A stretch of 9,060 bases of DNA from Ruminococcus difficilis (lineage in GTDB: Bacteria; Bacillota_A; Clostridia; Oscillospirales; Acutalibacteraceae). The DNA lies in NCBI RefSeq assembly GCF_016680995.1, contig NZ_JAEQMG010000074.1, forward strand, positions 1-9,060, in the 5' to 3' direction. The notes below the pieces were generated by a model. That model was given only the letters and a program-made list of their open reading frames with translations, did not search any database and was not told the DNA's origin. Both the position numbers and the translations under genes were made by a program. Of this stretch, positions 6,965-9,060 are shown piece by piece (the first letter of the stretch is position 1; each line of letters starts with the position of its first letter).

Positions 6965-7681
6965 GTGAAAAAAGCAAACAAAGGTAAAGCGGCGATATCG
7001 CTGTTTTTGATGATATTGCTGTTGTTCTCTTCAGCAGCTCAAATTACAGTTTACAGCGCGGAAAATGCAGCAGTTTCGGCAGATAGGGTTAAAGCGGATC
7101 CGGGAGATACCGTTGACGTGAAAATAAGTATATCCAATAACCCCGGTATAGTTTCCGCGACAATCAGAGTCACATTTGACAACAGCGTTCTGACGCTGTT
7201 GAAGGTGACCGATTCAGATATGCTCGGATCACAAGCGCATAAGCCGGAATTAGTATCGCCCTACACTTTAGCGTGGGTCAATGATACTGCAACCTCGAAT
7301 TATTCAGATAACGGAACTATTGTGACATTGACTTTTAAGGTGAGTGAAAGCGCTGAAAAAGGAAAGTTGTATCCGATAGAATTATCTTATGATTATAATA
7401 ACTACGATATATATGACAAGGACCTTAACCTGATATATTTTAATGTAATAGCCGGCGGAGTAGATATTTACCAATCCGCGGTTATAATTGGTGATGTAAA
7501 CGGCGACGAGAAGGTCGATATTACCGATGCTACGTTGATTCAGAAAGCCATAGCTGAGCTGATCGAGCTGAGCGACGTGCAGAAAAAAGCTGCTGACACA
7601 AATACTGATGGCAAGGTAGATATCACTGATGCAACCATGATCCAAAAATACATCGCTGAGTTGATCGATCATTTGGGATAA
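6965..7681 (+). CDS. Small secreted cohesin-dockerin adaptor protein
   Basis: This 238-residue protein has a signal peptide (1 to about 32; KKANKGK then a hydrophobic stretch, ending near VYSA), one cohesin (about 36-169) and one C-terminal dockerin (about 175-237). The cohesin shares with the upstream protein the HKPE-x-x-SPYTLxW and SYDYxNYDIxDKDLN motifs. The dockerin loops are D177/N179/D181/D188 and D211/N213/D215/D222, each followed by DITDAT(L/M)IQK. In the first loop Glu182 replaces the usual Gly. The gene uses a GTG start, set by AGGAGGG (6953-6959) upstream, and lies 17 bases after the preceding stop, so the two genes form an operon. It most likely bridges two partners: its dockerin binds one cohesin while its cohesin presents a new docking site. 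The modules are clear; partner identity is inference. Confidence 0.92.
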   Translation: MKKANKGKAAISLFLMILLLFSSAAQITVYSAENAAVSADRVKADPGDTVDVKISISNNPGIVSATIRVTFDNSVLTLLKVTDSDMLGSQAHKPELVSPYTLAWVNDTATSNYSDNGTIVTLTFKVSESAEKGKLYPIELSYDYNNYDIYDKDLNLIYFNVIAGGVDIYQSAVIIGDVNGDEKVDITDATLIQKAIAELIELSDVQKKAADTNTDGKVDITDATMIQKYIAELIDHLG

Positions 7682-7939
7682 ACCACATCGGGCTACATTT
7701 GGAAACATAAAGACCGTTTAATTGAGTTCAAAATTTGCACCGCATAAACAAAGAAAGGGATTTTTCTCAAAACGAAAACCCAGTTGTTATTTCTATTCTG
7801 CTGTGCTGAATTTGCTGACGGCGGTTTGAGAGCATTTACAATTTAAACGACGAACGCTGCACTTGACTTACTTGTTGGGTGCAGCGTCTTTATACTTTAT
7901 CGAGAAGAAATTTAGATTTATGATTGGGGGAAAATTAAA
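7682..7939. other. Intergenic region after the cohesin/dockerin operon
   Basis: No gene is supported here. It contains a 9-bp hairpin (7854-7887) that may end the operon, and a -10-like TATACT (7891-7896) with no -35 at a suitable distance. The rest is AT-rich sequence without a recognised motif. Confidence 0.5.
7854..7890 (+). terminator. Possible terminator of the cohesin/dockerin operon
   Basis: A perfect 9-bp stem, ACGCTGCAC (7854-7862) with GTGCAGCGT (7879-7887), encloses a 16-nt loop and is followed by a short, T-rich TCTTTATACTT stretch. The stem is strong but the loop is long and the T run is broken, and it lies about 170 bases past the stop codon, so the call is moderate. Confidence 0.4.
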
Positions 7940-8110
7940 TTGGTAATTGATAGGAGAGACAGGTTTGAAAATTGTGTTAAAATACTCGAAAAAGTATCAG
8001 TCGTAGCTTTCGGGCAAGAAAAACCGCCTGATTTCAGCCTAATGAAAAATTGCTGGTCTTTTGATGCTGTGTCAAAATCTTTTGCCGGTTTTGGACTCGA
8101 TTTTGCATAA
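7940..8110 (+). CDS. Possible small protein, 56 residues, unrecognised
   Basis: A TTG start at 7940 with GGGGG (7926-7930) nine bases upstream opens a frame of 56 codons ending at TAA (8108-8110). The peptide begins as a charged, helix-compatible stretch (VIDRRDRFENCVKILEKV) and ends FGLDFA. It shows no domain, signal peptide or membrane segment that I recognise. An alternative minus-strand frame covers the same bases. It could be a real small gene, a decayed fragment or chance; the TTG start and lack of a clear promoter keep confidence low. Confidence 0.2.
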   Translation: MVIDRRDRFENCVKILEKVSVVAFGQEKPPDFSLMKNCWSFDAVSKSFAGFGLDFA

Positions 8111-8142
8111 ATCACTTTAATGACTTGCAAAATTGAAAGCGC

Positions 8143-8173
8143 AAAAAAGGCTTGAAACCAACGTTTCAAGCCT
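8143..8173 (-). terminator. Strong rho-independent terminator on the minus strand
   Basis: Read on the minus strand, AGGCTTGAAAC (8173-8163) pairs perfectly with GTTTCAAGCCT (8158-8148) around a 4-nt GTTG loop, and six T's (8148-8143) follow. It lies directly downstream of the truncated tRNA-Trp, at about the distance expected for a tRNA terminator, and would end any transcript from the tRNA promoter. Confidence 0.88.
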
Positions 8174-8206
8174 GAGAAAACCAGTAATCATGCGGGTAAT
8201 TAAGTC

Positions 8207-8228
8207 GCGGTTGACGTTTGGAGACCGC
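8207..8228. other. Candidate attachment site (att) in the anticodon arm of tRNA-Trp
   Basis: On the minus strand GCGGT (8228-8224) is followed by the normal loop CTCCAAA (8223-8217), and then the sequence leaves the tRNA consensus. ACCGC, the expected 3' strand of the anticodon stem, reappears five bases late (8211-8207), after an extra CGTCA. Tyrosine integrases often use the anticodon stem arms as inverted binding sites and the loop as crossover region. The sharp break at the loop therefore fits an element boundary. Which side is chromosome cannot be proved from the window alone. Confidence 0.5.
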
Positions 8229-8254
8229 TGCTCTACCAACTGAGCTATACCCCT
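8217..8254 (-). pseudogene. Truncated tRNA-Trp(CCA), 5' half only (positions 1-38)
   Basis: Read on the minus strand from 8254 the sequence gives a complete tRNA 5' half. Acceptor strand AGGGGTA, U8-A9, D stem GCTC, D loop AGTTGGTA, GAGC, A26, anticodon stem GCGGT and loop CTCCAAA with anticodon CCA (8221-8219) are all present. The 3' side is lost: there is no T arm, no strand pairing with the acceptor and no CCA end. A 5-nt insert separates the loop from an ACCGC that would complete the anticodon stem. A near-consensus promoter lies upstream (8301-8329) and a terminator just downstream, so it is probably still transcribed but cannot make a working tRNA unless a 3' half lies elsewhere. The chance translation GIAQLVEQRSP is a familiar sign of this tRNA. 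Confidence 0.85.
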
Positions 8255-8274
8255 AAGTGTTCTGTTGCTGCGTG

Positions 8275-8289
8275 GTGAGCCTCGCTCAC
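8275..8289 (-). promoter_or_regulatory. Leader hairpin upstream of the truncated tRNA
   Basis: A perfect 6-bp stem, GTGAGC with GCTCAC, around a 3-nt loop lies in the short leader between the inferred start (near 8294) and tRNA position 1 (8254). It may take part in leader processing or simply be structural; no known element was recognised. Confidence 0.35.
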
Positions 8290-8300
8290 TTGCAGGGACT

Positions 8301-8329
8301 ATGATACCACAGACACGCGGTTTTGTCAA
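8301..8329 (-). promoter_or_regulatory. Near-consensus sigma-A promoter for the tRNA-Trp gene
   Basis: On the minus strand TTGACA (8329-8324) is followed after exactly 17 bases by TATCAT (8306-8301), with TGG immediately before the -10 (extended form). Transcription would start near 8294 and enter the tRNA half after about 40 bases. This strength is typical of stable-RNA genes and suggests that the right side of the truncated tRNA is its native upstream region. Confidence 0.88.
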
Positions 8330-8728
8330 GCATTTTTCAACACAAAAACGCCAATTTGAATAAAAACAGTGTTTTCAGCGTTTGAGACGCACGTCAATTG
8401 CATTTCATTATCAGGGATATCACGTGCATGAAAGCTTATTTGCGCACGTGAGTTACGTGGTCTTTGACCGCTGCCCGACCATGTTTTCAGAGCCGAAAAC
8501 CGCACGTCTTTTTTCGGCGGCTGCGATGTGGCTGGGTATTACGTTCAAAAAATGTCTACCCAGGGGGCATATCAACGAGGTGTCCGTTTTATTGTACACC
8601 CTTCCGTTTATTATTGATTATGAGAGTTCCTAAATTGACAAAGTGAACCCCATATTTTTTTGAATTCCGCTGGATATTGACCAATGCTTGTGGTATTGTT
8701 GTGGTTACCAAAATGAAGGAGTGATACC
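8330..8728. other. Gene-free stretch with repeated GCACGT motifs and hairpins ahead of the second integrase
   Basis: No gene is convincingly supported in these 399 bases. Two overlapping plus-strand frames are open but lack a ribosome site and any recognised domain. The stretch holds an inverted pair CACGTGC (8421-8427)/GCACGTG (8444-8450), further GCACGT copies at 8389-8394 and 8502-8507, and ACGTGG at 8455-8460. Two hairpins follow: GCCGAAAA/TTTTCGGC (8492-8499 with 8511-8518) and CTGGGTA/TACCCAG (8532-8538 with 8557-8563). A TTGACA (8635-8640) lacks a well-spaced -10. Clustered repeats between an att site and an integrase could be arm-type integrase sites or operators. Confidence 0.45.
8421..8450. 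repeat. Inverted repeat CACGTGC...GCACGTG
   Basis: A perfect 7-bp inverted repeat has arms at 8421-8427 and 8444-8450 with 16 bases between. The arms are about two helical turns apart centre to centre, which suits a dimeric DNA-binding protein better than an RNA hairpin. Related GCACGT copies lie nearby. Confidence 0.5.
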
Positions 8729-9060
8729 ATGAAACGAGAATTATTAGACAACGGAAACATCTGGCAGAAAAGCGACGGCAGATGGATAGGTCTGGTGCGT
8801 TACAAGGATGAGTTTGGTGTAACGCAGCGCAAGAGCTTTTCATCGAAGAAGAAAAAGACACTGCAGGCAAAGATGACGGACTATGTCAAGAACTTCAACG
8901 AACAAGTTGCTGACTCGGATGAGTCGCGGAAACCTCTCAAAGAGAGCATGAAGAACTGGCTGAGAGTTTATAAATTCCCGGAGGTGGAGCGCACGACCTA
9001 TGATCGATATGAGTGCACAGCCGAGCACCAAATCTATCCTTACATCGGCAACAAACCTGT
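8729..9060 (+). CDS. Second tyrosine recombinase (integrase), N-terminal part, 3' end cut by window edge
   Basis: The frame stays open from ATG 8729 to the window end (110 codons plus two bases). Residues 10-58 match the AP2-like arm-DNA-binding domain of Firmicutes integrases (W12, then DGRWIGLVRY, and a Lys-rich SSKKKKTLQAKM helix). Residues 66 onward begin the SAM-like core-binding domain (LKESMKNWLRVY, TTYDRYE, IYPYIGNKP). The catalytic domain would lie beyond the window. GAAGGAG (8715-8721) seven bases upstream fixes the start. The TGGTAT at 8691-8696 can pair with ATACCA (8724-8729) across the ribosome site, suggesting possible translational control. It lies 475 bases right of the truncated tRNA-Trp and reads away from it, as expected for an integrase gene near its att site. 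It cannot be compared with the left-hand integrase because the two visible parts do not overlap. Confidence 0.92.
   Translation, partial: MKRELLDNGNIWQKSDGRWIGLVRYKDEFGVTQRKSFSSKKKKTLQAKMTDYVKNFNEQVADSDESRKPLKESMKNWLRVYKFPEVERTTYDRYECTAEHQIYPYIGNKP

Noticed and set aside
7760..7786. Hairpin GGGATTTTT/AAAACCC as a terminator after the cohesin/dockerin operon
   Set aside because: The arms pair poorly, with internal mismatches, and no T run follows.
7918..8169. Minus-strand open frame of 83 codons
   Set aside because: Its start overlaps the terminator hairpin of the truncated tRNA, and it has no ribosome site or recognised domain.
7900..8216. Group I intron in the tRNA-Trp anticodon loop as an explanation for the break
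   Set aside because: No sequence resembling the tRNA 3' half (T arm and acceptor complement) was found downstream on the minus strand, and the terminator follows after about 43 bases, too short for an intron.
8117..8329. Minus-strand open frame containing GIAQLVEQRSP
   Set aside because: It is a chance translation of the promoter, leader, tRNA-Trp 5' half and terminator. The RNA-level explanation accounts for every part of it.
8382..8633. Plus-strand open frame of 83 codons (TTG start), plus an overlapping 60-codon frame at 8464
   Set aside because: No ribosome binding site, no ATG near the start, rare codons (AGG, GGG, CTA in a row) and no recognised domain. It could be revisited if homologues are found.
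1..9060. CRISPR array, rRNA gene, insertion sequence or restriction/defence genes
   Set aside because: No regularly spaced direct repeats, rRNA-like sequence, transposase frame or recognised defence domain was seen on either strand.

Overview
The window reads as accessory DNA from an anaerobic Gram-positive gut or rumen bacterium, most likely a Ruminococcus-like member of the Clostridia. The reasons are secreted proteins that join cohesin and dockerin modules, BspA-type leucine-rich repeats, a MobL/MobP3-type relaxase, strong AGGAGG ribosome binding sites, and moderate base composition. This placement is inference from gene content, with no marker gene to confirm it.

Left part (1-3024): the catalytic half of a tyrosine integrase, cut by the window edge, ends at 626. 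A 270-base gene-free stretch follows, with a terminator-like hairpin and two GC-rich hairpins that make a reasonable oriT candidate. Next comes a translationally coupled pair: a ribbon-helix-helix accessory protein (899-1309) and a relaxase (1302-2828) with an H-(N3)-HHPHIH metal-binding motif and an acidic tail. A near-perfect hairpin terminator closes the module at 2989-3024. This is the core of an integrative mobilizable element: integration, DNA processing at oriT, and no transfer machinery of its own within view.

Middle part (3025-7940): an extended -10 promoter and a leader of about 180 nt with a 14-bp hairpin precede a two-gene operon. The first gene encodes a 1219-residue secreted modular protein: signal peptide, nine BspA-type repeats, Ig-like modules alternating with three InlB-B/Flg_new repeats, a cohesin and a C-terminal dockerin. 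Seventeen bases later, a GTG-started gene encodes a 238-residue secreted protein that is little more than one cohesin plus one dockerin. The two cohesins are clearly related, while the two dockerins differ in their recognition helices. The pair therefore looks like an adaptor set for building or branching an extracellular cohesin-dockerin assembly, with the repeat protein as surface or substrate-binding arm.

Right part (7941-9060): the most unusual spot is on the minus strand. A near-consensus promoter (TTGACA, 17 nt, TATCAT) drives the 5' half of a tRNA-Trp(CCA) gene that matches a normal tRNA exactly through the anticodon loop, then turns into unrelated sequence and ends in a strong terminator. 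This is what a tyrosine recombinase leaves when it uses the anticodon loop of a tRNA gene as its attachment site. It suggests that the right end of the element lies near 8217. A second tyrosine integrase starts at 8729 on the plus strand and runs off the window, so either two elements sit side by side at one tRNA locus or a neighbouring element begins here. No CRISPR array, rRNA or insertion sequence was seen.
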